A stretch of DNA of 64,000 nucleotides. Source: Mesorhizobium sp. GTDB lineage: Bacteria > Pseudomonadota > Alphaproteobacteria > Rhizobiales > Rhizobiaceae. Shown here piece after piece: positions 35,729 through 44,888 of the stretch. The notes beneath the pieces were generated by a model. That model was not told the DNA's origin, searched no databases, and worked only from the letters and a program-made list of their open reading frames with translations. The number at the start of each line of letters is the position of its first letter. The first letter of the stretch is position 1. The stretch is taken from the NCBI GenBank assembly GCA_004017275.1, contig SAKE01000004.1, positions 124,001 to 188,000 on the forward strand, given 5' to 3'. A program made the position numbers and the translations under genes.

Positions 35729-36838
35729 TCAGCAGGCAGCCAGAGCCTTCTCCTGTTTGACGCGTTCCTTGAGCGCACTGGAAATATCAGGATAACGCTT
35801 GCCGACCTCGCTGAAGGTGGCGCAGGCAACGTCATGCTGTTTGAGGCCGATCAGCGACACGCCGAGCTTCAGCAACATGTCGGGAGCCTTCTTGGCCTTG
35901 GGATAGTCCTTGCTGGCGGCAAGGAAAGTCTCGGCCGCGTCGCGGTATTTCTGCTGGCCGAGCAGGGACTCGCCCAGCCAGTAATGCGCGTCCGCCGCTT
36001 TCGTATCCTTGGGGAAGCGGGCGATATGGTCGCGGAAACCCTGCTCGGCGGTGCCGTAATCGCCCGAGAGGATGAACTGGTAGGAGTTGCGGTAGAGCTC
36101 CTCCGGATCGTTGGTGGCAGGCAGTGCGGCGATCACCGTATCGGATTTGCCGGCCTTGGGCGGCGCGCCGGTGGCTGGCGCGGTATCCTGTGCCGGTGCG
36201 GTCGACTGCGTGTTGCCGCCGGCATCGATGACATTGCCGTTCTTGTCGACGGTGATGGTGCCGAAGGTCTTTTCCGGCGCTCCCGTACCGGGGATCACCT
36301 TGCCGGGATCGCCATCGGGAGATTCGACGATGACGTCCTGAATCGTCTTGCCGCCTGCCGACTGATCGTTGCCGGGCGCGGCGCCGGCATCCGCCGGCGC
36401 CTGTGTTGCCGGGGCCGTCGCCACATCGGTGTCGGTGCCGGTGGTGGCGTCGGATTTCTTCTGCGCCGGCGGCTGTCCGCCTTGCGTGCCTCCGCCTTCA
36501 AGCTGCTGGAAGCGGAATTCGTTGTCTTCCTGCTGCTTGCGGATCTGCTCCTGCATCTGCAGGACCTGGAAATTGAGTTCCTCGATCTTGCCGTTCATCT
36601 GCCGCAGCTGCTCTTCCAGGCTGGTGACGGCGGTGGGATCGGACTGCACCAGCTGAACCTGGTCCGGCTTTTTCTTCTGGCCGAAAAGGCTGGGCAATTC
36701 GATGCTGGGCAGATGGAAGGAAAAGCCGCTGTCGGTTGATTGCCCTGTGCCACTCGCCCCCGAGCCGCTAGCCAGGGCGGTGACGCCTGATAGGAGCAGC
36801 AGCGCAAGCGTGCCGCTCAGAACCGATCTCAAATGCAT
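35729..36838 (-). CDS. cpoB: Tol-Pal system protein CpoB (YbgF)
   Basis: 369 residues. Signal peptide MHLRSVLSGTLALLLLSGVT (cleavage near ALA). An N-terminal coiled coil for trimerisation (about 65-115, LEEQLRQMNGKIEELNFQVL) is followed by a Gln/Thr/Ala-rich linker and a C-terminal TPR domain (about 245-369, ELYRNSYQFILSGDYGTAEQGF; AHYWLGESLLGQQKYRDAAE). CpoB links outer-membrane constriction to peptidoglycan synthesis at division. Downstream of pal behind a terminator. Confidence 0.93.
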   Translation of the reverse strand: MHLRSVLSGTLALLLLSGVTALASGSGASGTGQSTDSGFSFHLPSIELPSLFGQKKKPDQVQLVQSDPTAVTSLEEQLRQMNGKIEELNFQVLQMQEQIRKQQEDNEFRFQQLEGGGTQGGQPPAQKKSDATTGTDTDVATAPATQAPADAGAAPGNDQSAGGKTIQDVIVESPDGDPGKVIPGTGAPEKTFGTITVDKNGNVIDAGGNTQSTAPAQDTAPATGAPPKAGKSDTVIAALPATNDPEELYRNSYQFILSGDYGTAEQGFRDHIARFPKDTKAADAHYWLGESLLGQQKYRDAAETFLAASKDYPKAKKAPDMLLKLGVSLIGLKQHDVACATFSEVGKRYPDISSALKERVKQEKALAAC

Positions 36839-36960
36839 GTGCCTCTCGCAGTGATTTCGTTAGCTTTCGCGCCTTCCAATCAGAATTGGACCAGCCAAGC
36901 GCCCTCGGCTCATAGCAGGAGCCGAGACTTCGGCCAAATTTTGTTTCGGGCGTCCGGATA

Positions 36961-36990
36961 TGAAAAAGGCGGCCTGGAGGCCGCCTTTCG
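36961..36990 (-). terminator. Terminator between pal and cpoB
   Basis: Perfect ten-bp stem AAAGGCGGCC / GGCCGCCTTT with a four-base loop; on the minus strand it continues TTTTTCAT. It should uncouple cpoB from the tol-pal transcript at least partly. Confidence 0.85.
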
Positions 36991-37060
36991 CTCAAGTATG
37001 TTGTATTTTTGCCGCTGGATCGCCGGTGTTCTTTCGACGCGCCGATCGGCTTCGTGATGC

Positions 37061-37567
37061 CTAGGAACCGGCGCCGCTAAGCGTGGTGACCGCACGGCGG
37101 TTCTGCGACCAGCAGGAGATGTCGTCGCATACCGCGACCGGACGCTCCTTGCCGTAGGAAATGGTCTTGAGACGGCTGGCCGAGACGCCCTTGGCGACGA
37201 GGAAGTCGCGGGTGGCGGCGGCACGGCGAGCGCCGAGCGCCAGATTGTATTCACGCGTGCCGCGTTCGTCGGCATGGCCTTCGATGACGATGGCATATTG
37301 CTTGTATTGGTTCAGCCACTGCGCCTGGCGCGACAGCGTTGTCTGCGCATCGGCACGGATCGAGGTCGAATCCGTATCGAAGAAGATGCGGTCGCCGATG
37401 TTGACGGTGAAGTCCTGCGCCGACCCGGGCGTTGCAGCACCCGCGCCGTTGAGGCCGAGATCGGCCGCGTTGTTCGGCGTCTTCTTCGAGGCGCAACCGG
37501 CGATGGCGAGCATCGCCACCAGCGCGATCATGACCGGGTTTCTGGTAAGTGCTGCGATACGGCCCAT
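37061..37567 (-). CDS. pal: Peptidoglycan-associated lipoprotein
   Basis: 168 residues. Lipoprotein signal with lipobox IAGC (lipidated Cys about 26). The C-terminal OmpA-like domain has IFFDTDSTSIRADAQTTLSRQ, VIEGHADERGTREYNLALGARRA and TISYGKERPVA. Pal anchors the outer membrane to peptidoglycan and binds TolB. The start MGRIAALTRNP has CGGAGAGGC upstream. The tolB-pal gap of 658 bases is much longer than usual because of an inserted element. Confidence 0.95.
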   Translation of the reverse strand: MGRIAALTRNPVMIALVAMLAIAGCASKKTPNNAADLGLNGAGAATPGSAQDFTVNIGDRIFFDTDSTSIRADAQTTLSRQAQWLNQYKQYAIVIEGHADERGTREYNLALGARRAAATRDFLVAKGVSASRLKTISYGKERPVAVCDDISCWSQNRRAVTTLSGAGS

Positions 37568-37770
37568 GCCGCCTCTCCTTCGTATTTCGAGTGATCGTAT
37601 TTGAGTGATTTCGTTGATCACCCAGTAACCACGTTTGGGTTAACCGTCATTCAAGAAACACGGTTAAAATTTGGTTTAGGCTGCCCGTCCGCAGCCGTTT
37701 GGCCATGGGCCACAGTTGGCGCGGACCCTAGGCGGAAATGCGGCCAAAACGCGACCAAGAGATGGAAAAT

Positions 37771-38226
37771 GAGGAATTGAAGAGTTGAGGAATCGAAGCA
37801 CTAAAGAGAGAACTCACTTCAGCTTTTCTCTCAGATTGATCAGCATGCCGTGGATGTGGGCATAGGCTTGCAACCAATCGTCGTGTTGTGGCTGGCTGAT
37901 GTATCCAAGGTCGAACGCATAGGAAATCCACGTCTCCACTTCGCTGCATGACCCCATTGCCATCGAAATGAACCGTGCGAATTCGGGTTTGGAGTGCGTC
38001 TGTTTGGCGAACCCTTCGGCCAGATTGGCGCAGATTCCCTTGCTGGAACGACGCAACCGATCAGCCAGTGCGTATTGCTCCATTTTCGGAAAAGCGAGCG
38101 TAGCTTTATGTACGTCAAGAGAAACCACATAAGCGCGCTTATAGACCTCCAGATCCTTCGCGCGCTTAATAGCTGCCAGTCTTCTCCATTCTTCAGTTCT
38201 TCAATTCGTCAGTTCTTCAGTTCCTC
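37771..38226. mobile_element. Four-helix-bundle gene framed by terminal inverted repeats, in the tolB-pal gap
   Basis: The 28 bases at 37771-37798 match the complement of 38199-38226 at 23 of 28 positions (GAGGAAyTGAAGA...TGA.GAAT.GAAG). Outside and inside these, further degenerate GAACTGAAGAA-type units occur, mostly on the right (38180-38232). The right outer end coincides with the last base of the tolB stop codon. The single gene inside (37814-38128) belongs to a family first known from 23S rRNA intervening sequences. No transposase and no target-site duplication was recognised. Mobility is inferred from architecture and from the clean insertion in a conserved operon. Confidence 0.55.
37814..38128 (-). 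CDS. Four-helix-bundle protein (23S rRNA intervening-sequence / bAvd family)
   Basis: 104 residues from a GTG at 38128. The signature of the S23/avd family is clear: ALADRLRRSSKGICANLAEGFAKQTHSKPEFARF, then MGSCSEVETWISYAFDLGYI. Family members form pentameric helical barrels; the related diversity-generating retroelement Avd binds nucleic acid and reverse transcriptase, but no such enzyme is encoded here. The conserved N-terminus (KDLEVYKRAY) is readable in frame upstream of the GTG, but no ATG, GTG or TTG precedes it before a stop. The gene therefore starts at an unusual codon (ATT at 38170 or CTG at 38179) or has lost its start. Confidence 0.8.
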   Translation of the reverse strand: MVSLDVHKATLAFPKMEQYALADRLRRSSKGICANLAEGFAKQTHSKPEFARFISMAMGSCSEVETWISYAFDLGYISQPQHDDWLQAYAHIHGMLINLREKLK

Positions 38227-39536
38227 TATTCCAGCAGCGGCGACCAGGCCGGGTCCGAAGCGAAATTCGTCGTCGGGATCGGCTGTTCGTTGCGGCCGGT
38301 GAGATCGACCGAAACAAGTTTCGGGCCGCCGGCGGAGTCGCGGAAGAACATCAGCACACGCCCGTTCGGCGCCCAGGTCGGCCCCTCCTGCTGGAAGCCG
38401 GAGGACAGGATGCGCTCTCCCGAGCCATCGGTCTTCATAACGCCGATCTGGAATTCGCCGCCGGTCTGCTTGGTGAAGGCGATCAGATCGCCGCGCGGCG
38501 ACCATACCGGCGTCGAATAGACGCCGTCGCCGAAGGAGATGCGGGTCTGGCCCGAGCCGTCGGCGCCCATCACGTAGATCTGCGCGCGGCCGCCACGGTC
38601 GGAGGTGAACACCACCTGGCTGCCGTCGGGCGAATAGGAAGGCGAGGTGTCGATGGCGGTCGAGTTGGTCAGCCGCGTCGTCGAACGGCTGCGCAGATCC
38701 ATGGCGAAGATGTTGGAATTGCCGTCATCGCGCAGCAGGCTCATGATCACCTTCTGGCCGTCAGGCGAGAAGCGCGGCGCAAAGGTCATGCCGGGAAAAT
38801 TGCCGACCAGTTCGCGCTGGCCGGTCTCGATCTGCAAGAGGTAGACCCGCGGCTGGCCGCTTTCATAGGACATATAGGTGATTTCCTGCCGGTTCGGCGA
38901 GAAACGCGGCGTCAGCACGATCGACCTGCCGTCCGAGAGATAGCGGATGTTGGCGCCGTCCTGGTCCATGATGGCAAGGCGCTTCTTGCGCGCGTTCTTG
39001 GCGCCGGATTCGTCGATGAAGACGACGCGTGTGTCGAAATAGCCTTTTTCACCGGTCAGCCGCTCATAGATGGCGTCGGCGATGATGTGGGCGACGCGCC
39101 GCTGATTGGCGTCATTGGCGAAGAACTGCTCGCCGGCCATCTGCTGGCCCGCAAACGTATCCCACAGCCTGTACTGGGCGCGGATACGGCCGTCGGCTTC
39201 CTTGCTGACGCTGCCGGTGACCAGCGCCTGCGCGTTGATCACCTTCCAGTCGTCGAAGCGCGGCGCTGCATCGGGGTTGGTGATCTTCTCGATGAAGGCG
39301 CTCTTATCGATCGGCGCGAACAGGCCTGACCGCTTCAAATCGGCGGTGACGATCTGCGAAATCTGCGCGCCAAGCGCATCGCCGCCCTGGAAGTCCGTGA
39401 TGGCGATCGGCAGCGGCTCGACATTGCCCTTGTTGACGTTGAGCTCGACGAGCGCCAGCGCCGGCAACGTGCCGGCCGCGGTCATGCCCATAGCCATGGC
39501 TGCGACCATCAGGAGCGGCTTGAGGATTGATTTCAT
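38226..39536 (-). CDS. tolB: Tol-Pal translocation protein TolB
   Basis: 436 residues. Periplasmic; signal peptide [20 protein letters not shown], cleavage near ALA. N-terminal domain [25 protein letters not shown], then a six-bladed beta-propeller with repeated FSPDGQKV / [16 protein letters not shown] / [10 protein letters not shown]. Shuttles between TolA and Pal during outer-membrane constriction. The protein ends ...DPAWSPLLE; the stop codon touches the inverted repeat of the neighbouring element, with no loss of TolB sequence evident. Confidence 0.96.
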   Translation of the reverse strand: MKSILKPLLMVAAMAMGMTAAGTLPALALVELNVNKGNVEPLPIAITDFQGGDALGAQISQIVTADLKRSGLFAPIDKSAFIEKITNPDAAPRFDDWKVINAQALVTGSVSKEADGRIRAQYRLWDTFAGQQMAGEQFFANDANQRRVAHIIADAIYERLTGEKGYFDTRVVFIDESGAKNARKKRLAIMDQDGANIRYLSDGRSIVLTPRFSPNRQEITYMSYESGQPRVYLLQIETGQRELVGNFPGMTFAPRFSPDGQKVIMSLLRDDGNSNIFAMDLRSRSTTRLTNSTAIDTSPSYSPDGSQVVFTSDRGGRAQIYVMGADGSGQTRISFGDGVYSTPVWSPRGDLIAFTKQTGGEFQIGVMKTDGSGERILSSGFQQEGPTWAPNGRVLMFFRDSAGGPKLVSVDLTGRNEQPIPTTNFASDPAWSPLLE

Positions 39537-39576
39537 GTCTTCTCGCTTCTCGTACTGATTTCCGGATGACAGGACC

Positions 39577-40734
39577 TTAGAGGCCCAGCATTTCCCTTGG
39601 ATCGAAGGTGACGCGGACGTCGGCCCAGATGTCCTGTTTGCCCGCAGGAACCTGCAGGCCGGTGACATCGCATTTTTGCACTGCACGAACGGCACTTTCG
39701 TCGAATTGACGGTTGCCGCTCGACTTTTCGACCGCCGGGCGCCCGTCCAGCTTGCCGGAGGCATCCAGGTTGAACCGCACTACGACGACAAAACTCTCAG
39801 AACCTTCAAGACCCGCGGGAAGGGTCCAGCAGCCGCCAAGCTGGCTTTCCAGGGCGCCCATTTCGGACCTGGACAGCTTCTGCCCTTGATCCTTATCGCC
39901 GCCGAGCGATGCCTGCTGGGTCGAGCGCTTGGCGCCGCCGCCGGATGGCTTCTGCTTGTCCAGCAGGGCGGAAATCTCATCGGCGTTGAATTGCTTGTCG
40001 TCGGACTTCGGCTTCGACGAGGCTTCCTTGACCGGCTTGTCGGTATCCTTGCGGTCCGGCGCCTTGGCGCTCTCGGCCTGTGCCGGCTGCGGCTTCGGCC
40101 GGGCTTCCGGCGCGGGCGCGGAGTCTGGCAGTTGCGTCGCCTCGGCGGGCGGCTCCTGCGCTATGGCTTCAGCGACGGCATCCGGCTTGACCCGGGGCGT
40201 CGGGTCGATGGCGGCGGTCTTGTCCGGCGGCGGTGGGGTCGGCGCCGGCTTGGCTGGTGTCGGCTTGGGGTCGGCCTGCTTGACCGGCTCGGGCTTGACC
40301 TCTTCCTTGGGCGTCGGCGCCGGCGCCACTTCCGTTGCCGGCGTGGGCTTGGGCTTTTCCTGCGGCTTCGGCACGTCCTCGGGCTTCGGCTTTTCGATCG
40401 GGGTCGGAGCGGGCGGCGGAGCCGACGTCATGTCGACGGGCTTCGGCTTGGCTTCCGGCGTTATCGGCTTGTCGGTGTCGACGCTGTTCTCGCCAACCTT
40501 CTGCGCATCGGGAACGACGTCCGGGCGCTGCGTCGGCACGGGTGCCGGCTTTTCATGCATCACGGCCTTCTTGTCGCCCTGCAAGGTCTGCGCAATGGCT
40601 TCCATGGGCACGATGTCGACCGCAACCGACTCGACGTCGGACGACGGAAGTGCTGCCGGCGCCGTCAGCGTGAACAGGCCGAAGGTCAGCGCCGCCGCAT
40701 GCAAGATCACCGATGTGGTGAGGCCGGTCTTCAT
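39577..40734 (-). CDS. tolA: TolA-like cell-envelope protein
   Basis: 385 residues. One N-terminal membrane segment ([18 protein letters not shown]). A long Pro/Lys/Glu-rich periplasmic arm (about 60-240) follows instead of the Ala-rich helix of enteric TolA. The C-terminal TonB/TolA-like domain (about 295-385) has [18 protein letters not shown] and [12 protein letters not shown]. Placed between tolR and tolB. Transduces the proton-motive force from TolQR to TolB-Pal. Identification relies on position plus architecture, since TolA is poorly conserved. Confidence 0.9.
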   Translation of the reverse strand: MKTGLTTSVILHAAALTFGLFTLTAPAALPSSDVESVAVDIVPMEAIAQTLQGDKKAVMHEKPAPVPTQRPDVVPDAQKVGENSVDTDKPITPEAKPKPVDMTSAPPPAPTPIEKPKPEDVPKPQEKPKPTPATEVAPAPTPKEEVKPEPVKQADPKPTPAKPAPTPPPPDKTAAIDPTPRVKPDAVAEAIAQEPPAEATQLPDSAPAPEARPKPQPAQAESAKAPDRKDTDKPVKEASSKPKSDDKQFNADEISALLDKQKPSGGGAKRSTQQASLGGDKDQGQKLSRSEMGALESQLGGCWTLPAGLEGSESFVVVVRFNLDASGKLDGRPAVEKSSGNRQFDESAVRAVQKCDVTGLQVPAGKQDIWADVRVTFDPREMLGL

Positions 40735-40742
40735 CTTCTTGT

Positions 40743-41195
40743 CTACTGATCCTGTTCCTGCAGGGAAACGAGGCCGATATTCTTGTAGCCGGCGGCCGAA
40801 ATGCGGGCCATCACCTTCATCGCCGTGCCATAGTCGGTGGACTTGTCGCCACGGATGAAGATGCGCTCTTCATAGCCGGTCTTCGAGATTGCCTGCAGCT
40901 TGGCAATCAATTCCTCGATCGGGATCTCGGTTTCCTGCAAATAGATCTGGCCGCCGGCGTTGATCGAGACGGTGATCGGCTGCGTATCGGCATTCATCGC
41001 CTTGGCCTGCGTATCCGGCAGGTCGATCGGCACGCCGACCGTCAGCATCGGTGCCGCGACCATGAAGATGATCAGCAGCACCAGCATCACATCGACCATC
41101 GGTGTGACGTTGATCTCGGACATCAGTGCATGGTGACGGCCGCGCCGCCTGTGGCCGCGCCCGCCGCGTCCTCCCATGCCCATGGACATACCCAT
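40743..41195 (-). CDS. tolR: TolR, ExbD/TolR-family subunit
   Basis: 150 residues. A Gly/Arg/His-rich N-terminus (MGMSMGMGGRGGRGHRRRGR) is followed by one membrane segment containing the proton-carrying Asp (VTPMVDVMLVLLIIFMV) and a periplasmic domain. Works with TolQ. Starts 11 bases after tolQ and ends eight bases before tolA. Confidence 0.95.
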   Translation of the reverse strand: MGMSMGMGGRGGRGHRRRGRHHALMSEINVTPMVDVMLVLLIIFMVAAPMLTVGVPIDLPDTQAKAMNADTQPITVSINAGGQIYLQETEIPIEELIAKLQAISKTGYEERIFIRGDKSTDYGTAMKVMARISAAGYKNIGLVSLQEQDQ

Positions 41196-41206
41196 CTGCT
41201 ACTCCC

Positions 41207-41917
41207 TCAGGCCTTGGGGGCCACTTTTTCATCGATTTGGCGCGAGAGTATGGCGGAGAACTCGTCGGAGAACCCTTCCATGCGCACGGCTATCTTGCTC
41301 GCGTCGGACGACAGCTTGTTGTAGGCGATGACGGCGGGAATGGCGGCGAGCAGGCCGATGGCCGTCGCCAGCAGCGCTTCGGCAATGCCGGGCGCAACCA
41401 CCGCGAGACTTGTGTTCTTGGATCCGGCGATCGCCTGGAACGATGTCATGATGCCGATGACGGTGCCGAACAGCCCGATGAAGGGTGCCGCCGAACCGGT
41501 GGTGGCAAGGAAGCCGAGGCGGCCCTCCAGCTTCTCCATCTCGCGGGTCAGCGCCAGGTCCATCGCTTTGTCGATACGAGTCTGCAGGCCGAGCGGCGAC
41601 TTTGCGCCCTTCTCGAAACTCTTCTTCCACTCGCGCATCGCAGCCACGAAAATGGCGCCCATGCCGGTGGTCTTGCGGTCGGCGAGCGTGCGGTAGAGCT
41701 CCTCCAGCGACTGGCCGGACCAGAACACCTGCTCGAAACGGTTGAGCGCCAGCCGCATGCGGGCATAGGAGACCAGCTTGTCGACGATAATCGCCCAGGT
41801 CCAGACCGAAGCGCAGAGCAAGCCGATCATGACCAGCTTGACCACCCAGCTGGCCTGACTGAACAGCGCCCAAATCGACAATTGCGCGCCCGGATCGGCG
41901 AGTGCGATATTTTCCAT
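41207..41917 (-). CDS. tolQ: TolQ, MotA/TolQ/ExbB proton-channel subunit
   Basis: 236 residues. Three membrane segments: one near residue 25 (VVKLVMIGLLCASVWTWAII) and two in the C-terminal half (GSAAPFIGLFGTVIGIMTSF; IAEALLATAIGLLAAIPAVIAYN). The start MENIALADPGAQLS is chosen. First gene of the tol operon downstream of ybgC, with a 271-base gap that contains a CtrA-like site. Confidence 0.95.
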   Translation of the reverse strand: MENIALADPGAQLSIWALFSQASWVVKLVMIGLLCASVWTWAIIVDKLVSYARMRLALNRFEQVFWSGQSLEELYRTLADRKTTGMGAIFVAAMREWKKSFEKGAKSPLGLQTRIDKAMDLALTREMEKLEGRLGFLATTGSAAPFIGLFGTVIGIMTSFQAIAGSKNTSLAVVAPGIAEALLATAIGLLAAIPAVIAYNKLSSDASKIAVRMEGFSDEFSAILSRQIDEKVAPKA

Positions 41918-42101
41918 CGTTACGTCCTTAAGATTTTCCGGGCGAAGCTGGCGGCTGGCCCCTGGCATCCCTTGTGGTCGGTTCGCACGAAGCTACCGGA
42001 ACAACCCCAAACTGTGCCGTTATCGGCCTTTTCGGGGCAAATATTGGTGAAAGGAAGGCGTTCGATAACGCCAATCTTCACCAATCTCTTCATGAACCGT
42101 T

Positions 42102-42120
42102 ATGGTTAAGGATGGGTTAG
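42102..42120 (-). promoter_or_regulatory. Near-consensus CtrA site upstream of tolQ
   Basis: Minus strand CTAA-N7-TTAACCAT: the right half is the full TTAACCAT half-site and the left half has one mismatch. It lies about 190 bases upstream of the tolQ start, in the ybgC-tolQ gap. Confidence 0.45.
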
Positions 42121-42188
42121 TATATAAGGCGCGGCGCATTGCCACGCCCAGTGGCGATGCGCAAGCCATCGCTGTTGATCGCAATGGG

Positions 42189-42671
42189 CTAATCAGCTGC
42201 CGGCAAGGCCTTGGGCATGAATGCGGCCACCCATTCCCTCGGAAAGCGCCTTGGACGGCCATTCTCGCCGATGATCGCCGCCTCGACCTTGGCTTCGACC
42301 AGCACCTCCTCGCCGCGTTTGAGCTGCTGGCGCATGAAGATGCGGGCGCCGGAAATGTCCTCGGTGCGGGTGTCGACCGTCAGGATGTCGTCGATGCGGG
42401 CCGGGCCGCGAAAGTCGATCTCCATGCGCCGCACCACCCAGACTATTCTTTCGCCATGCTTGCCGTCGGCAAGCTCGGTGTGGTGCACGCCGGTCAGCCT
42501 GAGATAGTCGGAGCGGCCGCGTTCGAAGAATTCGAGATAGCGTGCATGGTAGACGACGCCGGAGAAATCGGTGTCGGCGTAATAGACCCGCGCCATCAGC
42601 CGGTGGCCGAACGCCGTCAGCGCGCCGGAAATCCCGGCCAGCAGCGTCGCCGATTCACCATGATCGCCCAT
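42189..42671 (-). CDS. ybgC: Acyl-CoA thioesterase YbgC
   Basis: 160 residues, hot-dog fold. The catalytic region ARVYYADTDFSGVVYHARYL contains the essential Asp of the 4-HBT family, followed by FFERGRSDYLR. Hydrolyses acyl-CoA or interacts with acyl carrier protein. ybgC heads tol-pal clusters in many Proteobacteria. The start MGDHGESATLL is followed by YbgC-like sequence; the open frame extends far upstream as the antisense of the GH5 gene. Confidence 0.93.
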   Translation of the reverse strand: MGDHGESATLLAGISGALTAFGHRLMARVYYADTDFSGVVYHARYLEFFERGRSDYLRLTGVHHTELADGKHGERIVWVVRRMEIDFRGPARIDDILTVDTRTEDISGARIFMRQQLKRGEEVLVEAKVEAAIIGENGRPRRFPREWVAAFMPKALPAAD

Positions 42672-42728
42672 TGCGCTTCCTTTTTCAGTCCCGGCAAGGC
42701 ACCTGTTTCCCGCGTGGCACAGCTTCGG

Positions 42729-43979
42729 ATGGCACTGTTGACGGCGATGATCAAGACCTTGATGGCGGCGCTGCTCGTGCTCATGGCTTTGGCGCTGCCC
42801 AGTCACGCGGCCAGCTTCTCGATGAAACGCGGCCTCAATCTCGACCAGTGGGTCACGTGGCCGGGTGAAGACCAGTGGGGCGACGCCAAGGCCATCCTGC
42901 CTTATCCGGAATGGCGGAAATTCCTTGGGGAGGACGATCTGAAGGCGTTGAAGGCTGCCGGTTTCGATTTCCTGCGCATGCCGGTCGACCCCTCGCCCTT
43001 CCTGTCCGGCCGGACCATGGCCCTGCGCGACGACCTTTATGCCAGCGTGCTGGATTCGGTGCGCATGATCAACCGCGCCGGACTGAAGGTGGTCGTCGAC
43101 ATGCACCTGATCCCGGCCGGCGGCAGCCGCAAGATCGGCATGGCGCAGGTGATGGACGATCCCAGGACCTTCGATGCCTATGTCGAGATAGTGCGCAAGA
43201 TGGCGCGCACGCTGGCCGGTGAGGATCCCGCCCAGGTGGCTTTCGAACCGATGAACGAACCGATCGTCGACTGCGACAGCGACGGCACCAGCCTGTGGCC
43301 GGACCGCCAGCGCAAACTGTTCGCCGCGGCGCGATCCTCGGCGACGAAACTGACCCTGGTGCTGACCGGCGCTTGTTATTCCGCGGCGAGCTCCCTGGAC
43401 AAGATTGACCCGAAGACGATCCCGGACGACAATGTCATCTGGACCTTCCACTCCTACGATCCGTTCCTGCTCACCCATCAGGGCGCGACCTGGGCCGGCG
43501 ACTTCATTCCTTATGTGACCGGCCTGCCCTACCCCCTGACGGCGGTACCCAAGGCACAACTTGATGTGACGCTCGACACCATCCGCGCCAGGATCAAGAC
43601 CGAAGCGCCGTGGACGCGGCAAAGCGGCCTGCTTGCCTATCTCGACGAACAGGTCGCCAGCATGGACAGTTCCGACAGACTGCTCGGCTTGATGGATACG
43701 CCGTTCAAAAAGGTCGAGGCCTGGGCGAAGGCCAACGGCGTCAGGCCTGAGAACATCACACTTGGCGAGTTCGGCATGATCCGCCAGGAATACGGCAACG
43801 CCTATGTGATGCCGGCCGAGTACCGGGCCGCCTATGTCAGGGACATGATCGCACGCGCCGAAGCGCATGGCTTCTCATGGTCGGTGTGGAGCTATGGCGG
43901 CGCCTTCGGCGTCGTCGACGCCTTCAACGGCGACAAGGCCGAGCCGGATGTGATGGACGCGATCAAATCGCTTCACTGA
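42729..43979 (+). CDS. Secreted glycoside hydrolase family 5-like protein
   Basis: 416 residues. A signal peptide (IKTLMAALLVLMALALPSHA) precedes a TIM-barrel: RGLNLDQWVTWPGEDQW, FDFLRMPVD, and LKVVVDMHLIPAGG. The acid/base Glu lies in AFEPMNEPIVD, and the probable nucleophile Glu in ITLGEFGMI. GH5 enzymes cleave beta-glucans, cellulose or mannans; the substrate here is unknown. ATG at 42729 or 42747 are both possible starts. Divergent from ybgC and convergent with the phosphoesterase gene. Confidence 0.87.
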   Translation: MALLTAMIKTLMAALLVLMALALPSHAASFSMKRGLNLDQWVTWPGEDQWGDAKAILPYPEWRKFLGEDDLKALKAAGFDFLRMPVDPSPFLSGRTMALRDDLYASVLDSVRMINRAGLKVVVDMHLIPAGGSRKIGMAQVMDDPRTFDAYVEIVRKMARTLAGEDPAQVAFEPMNEPIVDCDSDGTSLWPDRQRKLFAAARSSATKLTLVLTGACYSAASSLDKIDPKTIPDDNVIWTFHSYDPFLLTHQGATWAGDFIPYVTGLPYPLTAVPKAQLDVTLDTIRARIKTEAPWTRQSGLLAYLDEQVASMDSSDRLLGLMDTPFKKVEAWAKANGVRPENITLGEFGMIRQEYGNAYVMPAEYRAAYVRDMIARAEAHGFSWSVWSYGGAFGVVDAFNGDKAEPDVMDAIKSLH

Positions 43980-43991
43980 GGCGATCTGGAG

Positions 43992-44888
43992 TCAACCAAG
44001 TTCGATAGACAGGATTTCTGGCCGTATCCCGAAACGCACCGGCAATATGCTGAAGCCGAGCCCGCCCGAGACGATCAGGTTACGGTCGTTCTCGATCACA
44101 TGGCCATAGGCGTAGCGATTGCCGAAACGCGACGGCACGACCGGCGAATAGCCGAACAACCGAATTTGTCCGCCATGGGTATGGCCGGACAGGGTCAGCG
44201 AGACCCGCCACGGCACGGTCGGAAAGATATCCGGCTCATGCGCGAGCAGGATGACAGGCGATGCGTCGTTGACCTTGGCCAACGTGCCGTCGAGATCGTC
44301 CAGCCCGGTAAAGCCGGCGCGGTCCCTGGTCGGCAGCAGGGCCAACTGGTCGGCAAGCCCCGCGACCCACACACCATGGCCGTCCTTCTGCAGGCGCACG
44401 ACATCGTTCTCCAGCACCGGGATACCGACTTTCTCCAACGCCTTGCGCGCTATTGTTGGGCCGGCCCCGGCGCGCTGCGAGAAGCCGTCCGCCCACCAGT
44501 CATGGTTGCCCAGGATAGAAAGCACGCCGAGCGGCGCCTTGAGGCCCGACAGGGCGGAAGCCCATTGCGATGGCGTCACCCGATCAGTTACCAGGGGCAT
44601 GCCGGCTATGTAGTCGCCGAGCAGAACGATCACGTCCGGCTGCAGCGCGTTCGCATCTTCGACAATCGACGCGATCCGCTCCGGCGTCATCCACGGCCGG
44701 CAGGCATGGATATCGGCAAGCGCAACGATGCGCAGCTTCAACCCCGCCGGCCAATGCGGCGGCGTCAGCGCATAGCGTTTCACATGCGTCAACAGCATCG
44801 GCTCTACGCCGACCGCATAGGCGCTGAATGCGGCAACCGACAGGAACGAACCGCCGATGAGGCGCAGGAACCCACGTCGGGTGATCAT
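43992..44888 (-). CDS. Metallophosphoesterase, YkuE-like, Tat-type signal
   Basis: 298 residues. The N-terminus TRRGFLRLIGGSFLSVAAFS is a twin-arginine signal or anchor. Calcineurin-type metal motifs appear in order: ADIHA, GDYIAG, GNHDWW, LLAHEPD and SGHTHGGQIR. YkuE-like enzymes are exported phosphoesterases, some acting on lipid-linked phosphates; the substrate is unknown. Convergent with the GH5 gene, with 12 bases between stops. Confidence 0.88.
   Translation of the reverse strand: MITRRGFLRLIGGSFLSVAAFSAYAVGVEPMLLTHVKRYALTPPHWPAGLKLRIVALADIHACRPWMTPERIASIVEDANALQPDVIVLLGDYIAGMPLVTDRVTPSQWASALSGLKAPLGVLSILGNHDWWADGFSQRAGAGPTIARKALEKVGIPVLENDVVRLQKDGHGVWVAGLADQLALLPTRDRAGFTGLDDLDGTLAKVNDASPVILLAHEPDIFPTVPWRVSLTLSGHTHGGQIRLFGYSPVVPSRFGNRYAYGHVIENDRNLIVSGGLGFSILPVRFGIRPEILSIELG

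Noticed and set aside
37814..38128. Diversity-generating retroelement
   Set aside because: The protein resembles Avd, but there is no reverse transcriptase, template repeat or variable target gene nearby.
37741..38232. Possible CRISPR array from the repeated GAACTGAAGAA-type units
   Set aside because: Units are short, degenerate and contiguous without unique spacers, and occur in inverted orientation around a gene.
42189..43868. Very long ybgC frame (559 residues)
   Set aside because: The extra N-terminal part is antisense to the GH5 gene; YbgC similarity starts only at 42671.
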